Origin: Clostridia bacterium
GTDB taxonomy: Bacteria > Bacillota > Peptococcia > Peptococcales > BICA1-8
Assembly: GCA_012800195.1 (NCBI GenBank)
Contig: JAAZJU010000136.1
Coordinates: 1 to 33,993 of the forward strand
DNA: 33,993 nt
Reading direction: 5' to 3'
Shown here: piece after piece, positions 1 through 7,978 of the stretch
Layout of the letters: each line of letters starts with the position of its first letter
How positions within the stretch are numbered: position 1 is the first letter of the stretch
The notes under the pieces: model-generated
What the model saw: only the letters and a program-made list of their open reading frames with translations
What the model was told of the DNA's origin: nothing
Databases searched by the model: none
Program-made: the position numbers and the translations under genes

Positions 1-362
1 CTAGAAATTAAAACGAAGACAAGGCCAGCAGTTAGGCCTGCAATAAACCTGAGAAAGTACCAATGGCCATAGTTGATTGTTAGACCTTGTGCTAGTATTG
101 AAAAAATATTGATAGTCAAAAAAATCGTTAAAGGTCTGACTCTATTAGAAGGCCAATTATAGAAACCTGCAAACAAAGCCCCTAGAAGGTAACCAAAATA
201 ATTTGTTGATGCTAGATAGCCAGCAAACTGGTCAGTAAAGGATAATTCCAATTGCATTAAAGGGAAAAGGGGTGTAAAGGCAAATCTACTTATGCCCATG
301 ACGATTAATAATGTAAATGTTCCTGCTAATAAACTTTTAGCTTCTTTAGAGATACGGATTAT
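1..362 (-). CDS. MFS transporter, YbfB/YjiJ-like (5' part only)
   Basis: This is the N-terminal part of a major facilitator superfamily permease; the gene runs off the left edge. The minus-strand translation contains GISRFAFTPLFPLMQ, the hallmark of the YbfB/YjiJ (MFS_4) branch, followed by hydrophobic segments such as YFGYLLGALFAGFY and FLRFIAGLTAGLVFVL. The ORF track missed it because there is no ATG, GTG or TTG at the expected place. The frame is closed upstream by a TAG, and a perfect AGGAGG (372-367) precedes ATA (362-360) and ATC (359-357). The first ATG, in LIVMGISRF, lies inside the first membrane segment. Either a rare ATA/ATC start is used or the 5' end is altered. The substrate cannot be told. 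The family call is fairly secure; the start is not. Confidence 0.8.
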   Translation of the reverse strand, partial: MIRISKEAKSLLAGTFTLLIVMGISRFAFTPLFPLMQLELSFTDQFAGYLASTNYFGYLLGALFAGFYNWPSNRVRPLTIFLTINIFSILAQGLTINYGHWYFLRFIAGLTAGLVFVLIS

Positions 363-381
363 AAAACCTCCTTTAAAGGTC

Positions 382-415
382 TTAGCCTATGTATAGGTAT
401 TTTTTGTTTAGCCTA
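382..415. promoter_or_regulatory. Candidate operator: palindrome and repeats upstream of MFS gene
   Basis: CCTATGTATAGG (386-397) is a perfect 5+2+5 palindrome. TTAGCCTA occurs twice, at 382-389 and 408-415, with 26-base periodicity. The cluster sits between the candidate promoter and the AGGAGG of the MFS gene, where a repressor could bind. No regulator gene is adjacent in this window. Confidence 0.35.
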
Positions 416-420
416 AGTTT

Positions 421-448
421 ATACTATCTAGAAATATTATATTGTAAA
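421..448 (-). promoter_or_regulatory. Candidate promoter of the MFS gene
   Basis: Read on the minus strand, TTTACA (448-443) is followed after 16 bases by TAGTAT (426-421), a reasonable sigma-A-type pair about 60 bases upstream of the MFS ribosome binding site. The assignment is by consensus only. Confidence 0.35.
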
Positions 449-511
449 AGATTTAAATTAAAAAGTAATTAAAAACTATTTTGATTTAAACAGAATAAGG
501 TTTAATTTTAT

Positions 512-517
512 TATAAT
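512..517 (+). promoter_or_regulatory. Candidate -10 box of the 561-3163 gene cluster
   Basis: A perfect TATAAT lies 44 bases before the GTG start of the first gene. No good -35 is found at 16-18 bases; a TTGATT at 481-486 is too distant (25 bases). This is therefore a weak call. Confidence 0.3.
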
Positions 518-560
518 AAGTGTAAGTTGTTATTAGTATCTTTAAATGGGAGAGATAGTT

Positions 561-923
561 GTGAAATATCTATTTATTTGTTATCCTCAATGCACTACTT
601 GTCGCAAGGCAAAAAAGTGGTTAGATGAAAATAATATTGAATATGAAGAAAGGCATATTGGGAAAGATAATCCCAACTTTCTTGAATTAGCAAAATGGAC
701 AGCCCAAAGTGGCTTACCTTTAAAAAAATTTTTCAATACAAGAGGAACTTTATATAAAGAAATGAACTTAAAGGAAAAACTTTCTCAAATGAGTGAGGAA
801 GAGCAGTTAGAGCTTCTCGCCAGCAATGGTATGTTAGTTAGACGCCCCTTATTGGTTAGTGAAACAGAGGTTTTAGTAGGATTTAACATCGAGGAGTGGG
901 AGAAGATTCACAAAGATATTTAA
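561..923 (+). CDS. ArsC/Spx-family thioredoxin-fold protein
   Basis: A 120-residue member of the arsenate-reductase/Spx/MgsR-like family. The protein begins VKYLFICYPQCTTCRKAKKWLDE, a thioredoxin-fold strand followed by a CTTC redox pair, and later carries RRPLLV, the conserved Arg-Arg/Pro segment of this family. The track starts at ATG 546, but GGGAGAG (548-554) is placed correctly for the GTG at 561, and family homology begins right there. Members may be glutaredoxin-coupled reductases or RNA-polymerase-binding regulators. With no arsenite pump or ArsR nearby, an arsenic role is not supported. The YusI-like subgroup (Spx/ArsC family, function unclear) is the safest label. It is probably the first gene of an operon with the next three. 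Confidence 0.85.
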   Translation: MKYLFICYPQCTTCRKAKKWLDENNIEYEERHIGKDNPNFLELAKWTAQSGLPLKKFFNTRGTLYKEMNLKEKLSQMSEEEQLELLASNGMLVRRPLLVSETEVLVGFNIEEWEKIHKDI

Positions 924-939
924 AATGGGAGGGATCTAG

Positions 940-1185
940 ATGACCTTTAAAATCAAGGATACAAATGATGCTTTTAAATTTGCTCTTAGTCTATATGATT
1001 ATTTAAGTAAAAACGGATATTCTGAGGAGGCTAAGATTTTAGGAAATTTGGTAGATGATTGCTTTTCCTCTGATGAAGAAGCTCAGAAAGCCCATTGGAA
1101 AGCATTTAAAGAAATAAAAGGTAAAGTACCCGACTTGCCTAAAAAATATCAAATAGCCCTTGAAGAATCGCTAGAAATTTTATAA
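940..1185 (+). CDS. Small hypothetical protein
   Basis: An 81-residue acidic protein that I do not recognise. It follows the ArsC-like gene after 16 bases with a clear GGGAGG ribosome binding site. It has no signal peptide, membrane segment or cysteine cluster (one Cys). The sequence appears mostly helical (DAFKFALSLYDYLSKNGYSEEAKILGNLVDD), suggesting a small helical bundle. A conserved-looking DDCFSSDEEAQKAHWKAFKEI stretch sits in the middle. The spacing implies co-transcription with the ArsC-like gene and probably with the HATPase gene downstream. Confidence 0.75.
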   Translation: MTFKIKDTNDAFKFALSLYDYLSKNGYSEEAKILGNLVDDCFSSDEEAQKAHWKAFKEIKGKVPDLPKKYQIALEESLEIL

Positions 1186-1232
1186 AAAAGACTTGGGCTT
1201 GGATACTAACATATTATATGAGGTGTGATAGC

Positions 1233-1646
1233 GTGAAAACAGAAAGGGAATATGCTTTATATGGGTTAGATCCTCTAGAACAAATAATCATTGATGTCTT
1301 AGAGTATCTAGATGATTCTATTGATTTTTTTGATTTACAGCTTATTCTTTCTGAGTCAATTTCCAATGCTTTTTTCCATGGGAATCAAGGAGATGTGACC
1401 AAACCAATATATTTAAAGGTTATAATTCATGAATCAATTATAACCTTTAAAATTAAAGATGCAGGAGCTTGTACTCAGAAATTTAATATTCATGAGGAAA
1501 TTGAAGAAGAAGATATCTTGAGTGATAGGGGTAGAGGCTTGTTTCTTTTAAAATGCTTTACCGATTATATGGATTATAAAAATAATACACTAATTTTAAA
1601 AAAGAAAATCAATTCCATTAATGATAAAATAAGTTTAGATAACTGA
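1233..1646 (+). CDS. RsbW/SpoIIAB-like HATPase (anti-sigma kinase type)
   Basis: A 137-residue stand-alone GHKL ATPase domain of the RsbW-like serine kinase type. The N box is visible as ESISNAFFHGN, a degenerate G1 box as KIKDAGA (Gly retained, second Gly changed), and the G2 box as DRGRGLFLLK. In this family the kinase binds a sigma factor or other partner and phosphorylates a STAS antagonist. The start is taken as GTG 1233, because GAGGTG lies 7 bases upstream and the ATG at 1218 has no ribosome binding site. It stands 41 bases before a PAS-SpoIIE phosphatase, the usual opposing activity. No STAS protein or sigma factor is in the window, so the target is unknown. Confidence 0.85.
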   Translation: MKTEREYALYGLDPLEQIIIDVLEYLDDSIDFFDLQLILSESISNAFFHGNQGDVTKPIYLKVIIHESIITFKIKDAGACTQKFNIHEEIEEEDILSDRGRGLFLLKCFTDYMDYKNNTLILKKKINSINDKISLDN

Positions 1647-1687
1647 GTCTAAAAGTTGTATTTAGGGGAAGGATTTGAAAAACCAGT

Positions 1688-3163
1688 ATGAATAGAATAA
1701 TTGAGCAGGGTGACTATGAAAAGCTGTTATTGCATGTGGAAAGATTAGAATTAGCCTTAAAGGAAAGCGAAGAAAAATATCAAAGCCTCTATAATAATAG
1801 TCACCTCATGATGTTAATTATTGAGCCTAGTACTGGAAAGATTATTGATGCTAATCCTGTTTCCTGTCAATACTATGGTTATTCCCAAAAAGAAATGAGA
1901 ACAAAAACTATTTTTGATATAAATACTCTTTCTAAAGAAGAGACACTGGCAGAAATGGCATTGGCAGTGCAGGAAAAGAGAAAACACTTTAATTTTACAC
2001 ACAGACTGGCCAATAATGAAATAAGACATGTTGAAGTTTATAGTGGCCCCATTTGTATCCAAGGGAGAAAACTATTATATTCTATTATTCATGATATAAC
2101 AGATAAAGTTATGATTGCTAAATCCTTACAAGAAAGTGAAAACCACTATCGAAATTTAATGGAATTAGCTCCTTGTGGTGTAGTGGTTTTTTGTAACAAA
2201 AAAATTGTTTTCGCCAATCCAGCAGCAGCTATATTATTAGGAGCTAAAGAACCTAAAGATTTAGAAGGTGTTAACTTTATAAACTTAATAGACGAGGAAT
2301 ATCGGGAAATTGCTCGGAAGAGAATTAAAAGAATTTTAATAAATAAAAACACAAATACCATTATCAATTATAGTTTTACTGATTTAAAGGGTAGACAAAT
2401 TCAAGTAGAAGCAGCCTCTGCTTTTTTTGATTACAAAGGAAAGCCTGCAGTCCAAACAGTTTTTTGGGATGTGACAGAAAGGAAAAAAGAGCTGGACAGG
2501 GCTGCTAGAATTCAAAAAAAGCGTCTTACCACTCAGTTTCCAATAAAAGAAAAAGGCAAATTAGAGGTTCTTTATAAACCAGCTAGCTTTATTAGCGGGG
2601 ATCTTTTCCATTTTTACAGATTAAACGAGCATACGGTGATTGGCTTACTAGCAGATGTAATGGGCAAGGGTGTTACCGCCGCCTTATCTAATTCGGCAGT
2701 AAAAGTTTTGTTTTACGAAATAGCAGCAAGAGTAAAAGATCCTTTAAAGATTATAGAAGCCCTTAATAAAGAAACACCGGAATTTTTAGAGGATGAATAT
2801 ATAGCAGCTTGCTGTTTTGCCTTTGACTTTTTGGAAAATACTTGTCAGGTAGTTTGTGCTGGGATTAGTAGTTTTTCGGTTAAATTAAATGGTAGATATT
2901 ATTTAGAGGAAACGTTACCTGGGAGCTTTTTAGGTATGTTTAAAGATTCTGTATTTGAAAGGAAGATTTATAAATTTAAAACAGGAGATGTCTTTTATTT
3001 TTATACTGACGGTTTGGAGGAATTGTTAGATAAGAGCTGGGTTAAAAACAAGTTTACATCCTTTACAAATATTAATAAACAAAAAAAATTTCTGGAAAGC
3101 GTAACCTTTGATAATGAGGATGTAAAGGATGATCTTACCTGGTTGGCCATAGAAATCCTATAA
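1688..3163 (+). CDS. PAS-PAS-SpoIIE (PP2C-type) serine phosphatase
   Basis: A 491-residue cytosolic sensor phosphatase with no membrane segments. A short coiled coil (about 5-30) is followed by PAS1 (about 30-145, with IDANPVSCQYYGYS), PAS2 (about 150-265, with FANPAAAILLG and a closing FWDVTERKK) and a SpoIIE/PP2C catalytic domain (about 270-490). Metal-binding motifs are present: ISGDLFH, LLADVMGKGVTAAL, FYFYTDGLEELLD and DDLTWL. The family dephosphorylates STAS anti-sigma antagonists. The PAS domains would gate this with a redox, ligand or light-type signal; no cofactor can be assigned. Its position behind the HATPase gene supports a partner-switching pair. The AGGGGAAGG ribosome binding site is far (about 15 bases) from the ATG, but an in-frame TGA rules out an earlier start. 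Confidence 0.93.
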   Translation: MNRIIEQGDYEKLLLHVERLELALKESEEKYQSLYNNSHLMMLIIEPSTGKIIDANPVSCQYYGYSQKEMRTKTIFDINTLSKEETLAEMALAVQEKRKHFNFTHRLANNEIRHVEVYSGPICIQGRKLLYSIIHDITDKVMIAKSLQESENHYRNLMELAPCGVVVFCNKKIVFANPAAAILLGAKEPKDLEGVNFINLIDEEYREIARKRIKRILINKNTNTIINYSFTDLKGRQIQVEAASAFFDYKGKPAVQTVFWDVTERKKELDRAARIQKKRLTTQFPIKEKGKLEVLYKPASFISGDLFHFYRLNEHTVIGLLADVMGKGVTAALSNSAVKVLFYEIAARVKDPLKIIEALNKETPEFLEDEYIAACCFAFDFLENTCQVVCAGISSFSVKLNGRYYLEETLPGSFLGMFKDSVFERKIYKFKTGDVFYFYTDGLEELLDKSWVKNKFTSFTNINKQKKFLESVTFDNEDVKDDLTWLAIEIL

Positions 3164-3178
3164 AATTAGCCATACATG

Positions 3179-3206
3179 TTGACAAAATATTTATATTCTT
3201 TAAAAT
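3179..3206 (+). promoter_or_regulatory. Promoter of the pflBA operon
   Basis: A perfect TTGACA (3179-3184), 16 bases and TAAAAT (3201-3206) form a strong sigma-A-type promoter 15 bases after the upstream stop codon. Transcription would start near 3213, just before the first paired strand of the riboswitch, as expected. Confidence 0.8.
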
Positions 3207-3224
3207 AAAGACAAAGAATAACAA

Positions 3225-3293
3225 GGTCACATGACTGGCGGAAGTGGAATTAACCACAGGGAGTGTGACTGGGATATTGCCGACCGCCTGGGC
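3225..3293 (+). promoter_or_regulatory. ZTP (ZMP/AICAR, pfl-motif) riboswitch aptamer
   Basis: The leader matches the pfl RNA motif. P1 is GTCACA (3226-3231) with TGTGAC (3264-3269). P2 is GTGG (3244-3247) with CCAC (3254-3257). The conserved CCGACCGCCTGGGC (3280-3293) closes the motif, and its CCGCC (3284-3288) can form the diagnostic pseudoknot with GGCGG (3237-3241). In this class ZTP or ZMP, which accumulates when 10-formyl-tetrahydrofolate is short, stabilises the fold and turns on the gene. That fits pyruvate formate-lyase as a formate (one-carbon) source. The ORF track reads this RNA as an N-terminal extension of PflB; it is not coding. Confidence 0.92.
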
Positions 3294-3321
3294 TCTTATA
3301 TGTGTCCAGGTGGTTTTTTTT
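3284..3321 (+). terminator. Riboswitch-controlled intrinsic terminator
   Basis: CCGCCTGG (3284-3291) pairs fully (one G-U) with CCAGGTGG (3306-3313), followed by eight T's (3314-3321). The 5' strand of this stem is the same CCGCC used by the aptamer pseudoknot. Ligand-bound aptamer and terminator are therefore mutually exclusive, giving an ON switch. Confidence 0.9.
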
Positions 3322-3356
3322 CTAGTAATTTAAATTTCGTCAAAGGAGGTAAAGAT

Positions 3357-5579
3357 ATGTTTGTACAATGGGACGGATTTAAAAAGGGAAAGTGGGATAA
3401 GGAAATTAATGTAAGAGATTTTATTCAAAAGAATTACACTCTTTATGATGGTAATGAAGATTTTCTAGAAGATATTTCGCCAAAAACTAAAAAAGTATGG
3501 GAAAAGTGCCAAGAATTACTTCTAGAAGAACTAGAAAAAGGTGTCTTAGATATTGAGACGGAGAGAGTTTCTGGGATTGATAATTTTGAGCCAGGTTATA
3601 TTGATCAAGAAAATGAGGTCATTGTGGGTCTCCAGACAGATAAACCCCTTAAGAGAATAATTAATCCCTTTGGCGGCATTAGAATGGCACAAGAGTCTGT
3701 AGCAGCTTACGGGTATTCAATGAATAAACATCTGGAAGATATTTTTACCAAGTACAGAAAAACTCATAATCAAGGGGTTTTTGATGCCTATACAAAGGAA
3801 ATTAGGACTTTGCGTTCTGCGGGTGTTATAACTGGACTTCCCGATGCTTACGGTAGAGGAAGAATTATTGGGGATTATAGAAGAGTAGCCCTTTATGGAA
3901 TTGATTTTTTAATAGAAGATAAAAAAGCTTCCCTCAAAGAATTAAAAGGCCCCTTTAGTGAAGAAATAATTCGTCTAAGAGAAGAGGTTAGCGAACAAAT
4001 TAGAGCTTTACGAGCTATGAAAAATATGGCCTCGAGATACGGTGTAGATATTTCTAAGCCCGCTAAAAACGCCCAGGAAGCTGTACAATTTTTATATATG
4101 GGTTACTTAGCAGCAATTAAAGAAAATAATGGTGCGGCTATGTCCTTGGGGAGAAATACTGTCTTTCTAGATATTTTTATTGAACGGGACTTACAACGAG
4201 GGATTTTAACAGAAGTAGAAGCCCAAGAGCTTATTGACCAATTTGTTATCAAGCTTAGAATTGCGAGACATTTAAGAACCCCTGAATATAATGAACTTTT
4301 TGCTGGGGATCCCACCTGGGTTACCGAGTCTATTGGTGGAATAGGCTTAGATGGGCGGCCTTTAGTTACTAAAACTGCCTTTAGGTTTCTACATACATTA
4401 ATTAACTTAGGCCCTGCTGCTGAACCGAATATGACCGTCCTCTGGTCTGACAAGCTACCAGAGAATTTTAAAAAATATTGTGCTAAGTTATCCATCCTGA
4501 CTGATTCCTTACAATACGAGAACGATGATATTATGCGTCCTACTTATGGTGATGATTATGGAATAGCTTGCTGTGTTTCGGCTATGACTATCGGTAAACA
4601 AATGCAGTATTTCGGAGCTAGGTGCAATCTAGCTAAATCCTTGCTTTATGCCATTAACGGTGGGGTTGATGAGGTAATAGGAGAATTAATTGTCCCTGAT
4701 ATTCCAGTAATGGAGGATGAAGTTTTAGAATTTGAAAAGGTGAAAGAAAACTATATTAAAGTAATAGATTATGTGGCTGAGCAATATGTTAACGCCATGA
4801 ACATTATCCATTATATGCACGATAAATACGCCTATGAGGCAGGACAAATGGCCCTACATGATACTTGGGTAGAACGATTAACTGCTTTTGGGGTAGCGGG
4901 TTTATCAGTTGTAGCAGATTCCTTGAGTGCCATAAAATACGCTAAGGTAAAACCTATTAGAGAAAATGGAATAGCAGTGGACTTTATTGTTGAAGGAGAT
5001 TTCCCTAAGTACGGTAACGATGACGATAGAGTGGATAACATTGCATTAGAGATAGTAAATAAATTTAGTACCTCTTTAAAGAAGCATAAACTGTACCGGG
5101 ATGCCATCCATACCTTATCGGTACTAACTATCACTTCCAATGTAGTTTATGGTAAAAAAACTGGAACAACTCCCGATGGCAGAAAGGCTGGGGAAGCCTT
5201 TGCTCCTGGAGCCAATCCTATGCATGGCAGGGATGAAAGTGGTGCTTTAGCCTCTTTGAATTCAGTGGCTAAAATACCTTATTGTGATGTTTGTCAAGAT
5301 GGCATTTCTAATACCTTTACTATTGTGCCTGAGGCATTAGGAAATGACCAAGCTGATAGAATAAATAATTTAGTAGATATCTTGGATGGCTATTTTACTC
5401 AAGGTGCACATCATCTTAATGTTAATGTACTTAATAAAGAAACCTTGCTTGATGCTATGGAAAATCCCAGTAAATATCCTACTTTAACTATTAGGGTTTC
5501 TGGCTATGCTGTTAATTTCAATCGTCTAACTAAAGAACAACAGCTAGAAGTAATCAACAGAACCTTCCATAAATACTAA
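3357..5579 (+). CDS. pflB: Pyruvate formate-lyase (formate C-acetyltransferase)
   Basis: A 740-residue glycyl-radical enzyme of the cytosol that converts pyruvate and CoA into acetyl-CoA and formate. The catalytic Cys pair is seen in GIACCVSAM (Cys405-Cys406). The radical glycine is Gly716 in RVSGYAVNF, 24 residues from the C-terminus, matching the E. coli arrangement. Length is close to the usual 740-760. The start is ATG 3357, 7 bases behind a strong AAAGGAGG; the 42 residues added upstream by the ORF track are riboswitch and terminator RNA. The motif and adjacent activase favour true PFL over other glycyl-radical enzymes. The oxygen-sensitive radical implies anaerobic growth. Expression should rise when ZTP/ZMP is high. 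Confidence 0.97.
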   Translation: MFVQWDGFKKGKWDKEINVRDFIQKNYTLYDGNEDFLEDISPKTKKVWEKCQELLLEELEKGVLDIETERVSGIDNFEPGYIDQENEVIVGLQTDKPLKRIINPFGGIRMAQESVAAYGYSMNKHLEDIFTKYRKTHNQGVFDAYTKEIRTLRSAGVITGLPDAYGRGRIIGDYRRVALYGIDFLIEDKKASLKELKGPFSEEIIRLREEVSEQIRALRAMKNMASRYGVDISKPAKNAQEAVQFLYMGYLAAIKENNGAAMSLGRNTVFLDIFIERDLQRGILTEVEAQELIDQFVIKLRIARHLRTPEYNELFAGDPTWVTESIGGIGLDGRPLVTKTAFRFLHTLINLGPAAEPNMTVLWSDKLPENFKKYCAKLSILTDSLQYENDDIMRPTYGDDYGIACCVSAMTIGKQMQYFGARCNLAKSLLYAINGGVDEVIGELIVPDIPVMEDEVLEFEKVKENYIKVIDYVAEQYVNAMNIIHYMHDKYAYEAGQMALHDTWVERLTAFGVAGLSVVADSLSAIKYAKVKPIRENGIAVDFIVEGDFPKYGNDDDRVDNIALEIVNKFSTSLKKHKLYRDAIHTLSVLTITSNVVYGKKTGTTPDGRKAGEAFAPGANPMHGRDESGALASLNSVAKIPYCDVCQDGISNTFTIVPEALGNDQADRINNLVDILDGYFTQGAHHLNVNVLNKETLLDAMENPSKYPTLTIRVSGYAVNFNRLTKEQQLEVINRTFHKY

Positions 5580-5595
5580 GGTCGGAGGTAGATAA

Positions 5596-6300
5596 ATGGG
5601 GAAGATCCATTCTATAGAAACCATGGGTTTGGTTGATGGACCAGGTATTAGATTTGTGGTATTTTTTCAGGGTTGTTATTTAAGATGTCTCTATTGTCAC
5701 AATCCTGACACTTGGCCTTTAAGGGAAGGGCAAGAAATCTCTGCCCAAGAACTTCTTGAAAAAGCCTTAAGGTATAAGCCTTTTTTCCAGAAGTCGGGGG
5801 GAGGGGTAACCTGCTCTGGTGGAGAACCCCTTCTGCAACCTGATTTTTTAATAGAATTTCTTAAATTATGTAAGGACAATGATATTCATACCGCTCTGGA
5901 TACTTCAGGTTTTGGGGTGGGTAAATATGAGGAAATACTAGAATATACCGATTTAGTAATTCTAGATGTAAAGCACTATAATCAAGAAGACCATAAAATG
6001 CTAACTGGCTGGGGGATGAAGGAACTGTGGAAATTTAAAGAGGCCTTAGACCTTAAAGGAACTAAGCTCTGGATTAGGCATGTGGTGATCCCCGATTTAA
6101 CCGACTCCAGAGAACATATAGAAAACCTTAAGGCTTTTATTTCCCAGTTTAAAAATGTAGAAAAAGTGGAACTCTTACCTTATCATAATTTAGCCATTGA
6201 AAAATATAGAAGGCTAGGGTTAGAGTATAAATTGGCAGGGACAAAACCCATGGATAAGGAGAAACTTGTCTCCTTGGAGAAAATTCTTAAAGGACAATAG
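5596..6300 (+). CDS. pflA: Pyruvate formate-lyase activating enzyme
   Basis: A 234-residue radical-SAM enzyme that installs the glycyl radical on PflB using S-adenosylmethionine and a [4Fe-4S] cluster. The cluster ligands are Cys27, Cys31 and Cys34 in GCYLRCLYCHNPDTW. The GGGVTCSGGEP motif for SAM binding follows at about residue 75. Length is close to the E. coli enzyme, and it lacks the extra ferredoxin domain found in many other glycyl-radical activases. It starts 16 bases after pflB with a CGGAGGT ribosome binding site, so it is co-transcribed and shares ZTP control. Its stop codon lies inside the stem of a bidirectional terminator. Confidence 0.97.
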   Translation: MGKIHSIETMGLVDGPGIRFVVFFQGCYLRCLYCHNPDTWPLREGQEISAQELLEKALRYKPFFQKSGGGVTCSGGEPLLQPDFLIEFLKLCKDNDIHTALDTSGFGVGKYEEILEYTDLVILDVKHYNQEDHKMLTGWGMKELWKFKEALDLKGTKLWIRHVVIPDLTDSREHIENLKAFISQFKNVEKVELLPYHNLAIEKYRRLGLEYKLAGTKPMDKEKLVSLEKILKGQ

Positions 6301-6329
6301 AGCATTTATTTGCTCTCATTGTCCTTTTT
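6289..6329. terminator. Bidirectional terminator between pflA and the luxR-type gene
   Basis: AAAGGACAAT plus AGAGCA (ending 6304) pairs with TGCTCT plus ATTGTCCTTT (6311 onward), with one bulged C, and is flanked by T's on one side and A's on the other. It overlaps the pflA stop and touches the stop of the converging gene, so it can serve both strands. Confidence 0.88.
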
Positions 6330-7978
6330 CATTTGAGATCCTTACCAGCCTCTTTAAGCATACTTATATATAAAAGCAATTCTTCTCTAGAACTAACATT
6401 TAGTTTAGTATATATCCTCTTTGTATGGGTTTTAATAGTATTAATACTTAGGCATAAAATTCCCGCGATTTCCTTGGCAGTATATTGTTGAACATAGAGG
6501 TCAAAGACCGAGCGTTCCGCTGGGGAAAGATTCTTAATATTTCTAGCAAATTCATTAAGAGCGGCAGAGGGGGTTTCCTGCTCTGTTTTTTTATGAATTT
6601 CTTCGCTTTGGCTAGCTAGGTATTCAATTAATTCATTTATCTCAAGAATTCCAGTTTTGGGAGTTTCACTTAAATCATTGGATTTAATGATATCCAACCC
6701 AGATGTTATTGGCTTAATGTAGCGCTTACTTAAAAAAAAGGAAAGCAATATTCCTAAAAGCATTAATAAAGTAAACATAAAGGCTAAGCGTAAAGTGGAA
6801 CTAACCAATGTATCCTTGATGTCTTCCTCTGGAACCATGATAGCTAAAGACCATTTCTGGTCGGCAAATGCAGAATCTTTAGGATATAGCTCAAGTGGCA
6901 CATGGAAGCCAAGAAAAGCCTCATTTTTTCCTCCTTCATATGAATAAAAGGAATTGCGTCTTTCCTCTATATTGAGTATTGGACTTAGAGTATTTTTTTT
7001 AAATGAATAACCACCAGAGAACATAGCCCCTGAAGTAAAAATGGTATCCTTTGAAACTGGTGCCAGCACGCAAAAAATGCGACTATAGGTACTATAATCA
7101 GGCATATAGGACAATTTAAACAACATAGCACTAACCTCAAAGCCACATACCCCGAGAATATTTCCTTGAGAATCAATAAGTGGAGCAGAACATAGCATTA
7201 TTTCTTCACTGGTCCCAGGTAGGGTAAAGGCTGGAGTCCAAGAATACAGCCTTGAAAGGGGCAAGGACTCTTTATGGGCATATTCCATAGGTAGATGAAA
7301 ATAGGGAGCTTTACTTATATCAAACTCCATATCCCATTGGGCATGCAGGGGAAGGGAGTTATTACGAGCGATATTAGGAAACCCCCGTAATAAAACAATG
7401 GTGGGGGAAGATGAATTTAAAATATTTGGTTCCATATTTTTAATAAATAGTCCGGCTCGAGAAGTTTCAGATTTCTCTAATTTATTATTAATTGTTGCAT
7501 CCAGAATAATAAAAACGCCACTGCTTTTGGATTTTTCTAAGGAAAATAAAGCACGGTCAAATTGATCTGTAAGGATTTCCTCTAAAATTTCAGGATTATT
7601 TTGTAATCCAGAAAGGTCAATTTCCTTTTCCAGGAGCATTTTCTCAATACTTGTTGCTAAGTTTCTAGAAAAATCTACGGTTTGCACGGAAAGTTGACCA
7701 TAGTATTGAGAAATATGCTGAGAGATATGATTTAATTCATTTTGCAGCAATTTTTTATTTTCATCCACTCCGGCTGTAAATGTACCTGTCAATAATAAAA
7801 TCACTATTATTCCCAGGACCATAGTAAAAACAAGGAGAATTAAAAACAAGAAAAGTCTTAGGCCCATTGATAAACCCAATGTGCCTGTTTCTTTATATTC
7901 TTGTTTTATTTGCTCTAGTTTATTAACAACTAGCACTTCCTCACCTACAATCAAACCAGATAGCGACCTATAAGTCAC
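6329..7978 (-). CDS. Membrane-bound sensor-regulator with C-terminal LuxR HTH
   Basis: A one-protein sensor and transcription factor of up to 549 residues. Membrane segment 1 (about 40-67, LFLFLILLVFTMVLGIIVILLL) and segment 2 (about 400-425) enclose a roughly 330-residue extracellular region of the size and position of Cache-type sensor domains; I do not assign the exact family. A short HAMP-like linker (KRYIKPITSGLDIIKSNDLSE) follows, then a LuxR/GerE-type HTH (about 483-549, LSPAERSVFDLY...AKEIAGILCLSINTIKTHTKRIYTKLNV). There is no kinase or receiver domain. The track start GTG 7978 overlaps the upstream gene by 11 bases but has no good ribosome binding site. GTG 7936, behind AGGTG, is an alternative. 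Coupling to the binding-protein gene suggests that protein presents the ligand. Confidence 0.85.
   Translation of the reverse strand: MTYRSLSGLIVGEEVLVVNKLEQIKQEYKETGTLGLSMGLRLFLFLILLVFTMVLGIIVILLLTGTFTAGVDENKKLLQNELNHISQHISQYYGQLSVQTVDFSRNLATSIEKMLLEKEIDLSGLQNNPEILEEILTDQFDRALFSLEKSKSSGVFIILDATINNKLEKSETSRAGLFIKNMEPNILNSSSPTIVLLRGFPNIARNNSLPLHAQWDMEFDISKAPYFHLPMEYAHKESLPLSRLYSWTPAFTLPGTSEEIMLCSAPLIDSQGNILGVCGFEVSAMLFKLSYMPDYSTYSRIFCVLAPVSKDTIFTSGAMFSGGYSFKKNTLSPILNIEERRNSFYSYEGGKNEAFLGFHVPLELYPKDSAFADQKWSLAIMVPEEDIKDTLVSSTLRLAFMFTLLMLLGILLSFFLSKRYIKPITSGLDIIKSNDLSETPKTGILEINELIEYLASQSEEIHKKTEQETPSAALNEFARNIKNLSPAERSVFDLYVQQYTAKEIAGILCLSINTIKTHTKRIYTKLNVSSREELLLYISMLKEAGKDLK

Noticed and set aside
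561-923. True arsenate reductase for arsenic resistance
   Set aside because: The CTTC motif and sequence fit the broader ArsC/Spx/YusI family, and no arsR, arsB or acr3 gene is nearby.
3231-3356. N-terminal 42-residue extension of PflB in the ORF track
   Set aside because: This stretch is the ZTP riboswitch and its terminator; the real start ATG 3357 has a perfect ribosome binding site and matches PFL length.
4103-5140. Minus-strand ORFs of 130 and 102 aa inside pflB
   Set aside because: They are shadows of a highly conserved plus-strand gene, with no ribosome binding site or recognisable domain.
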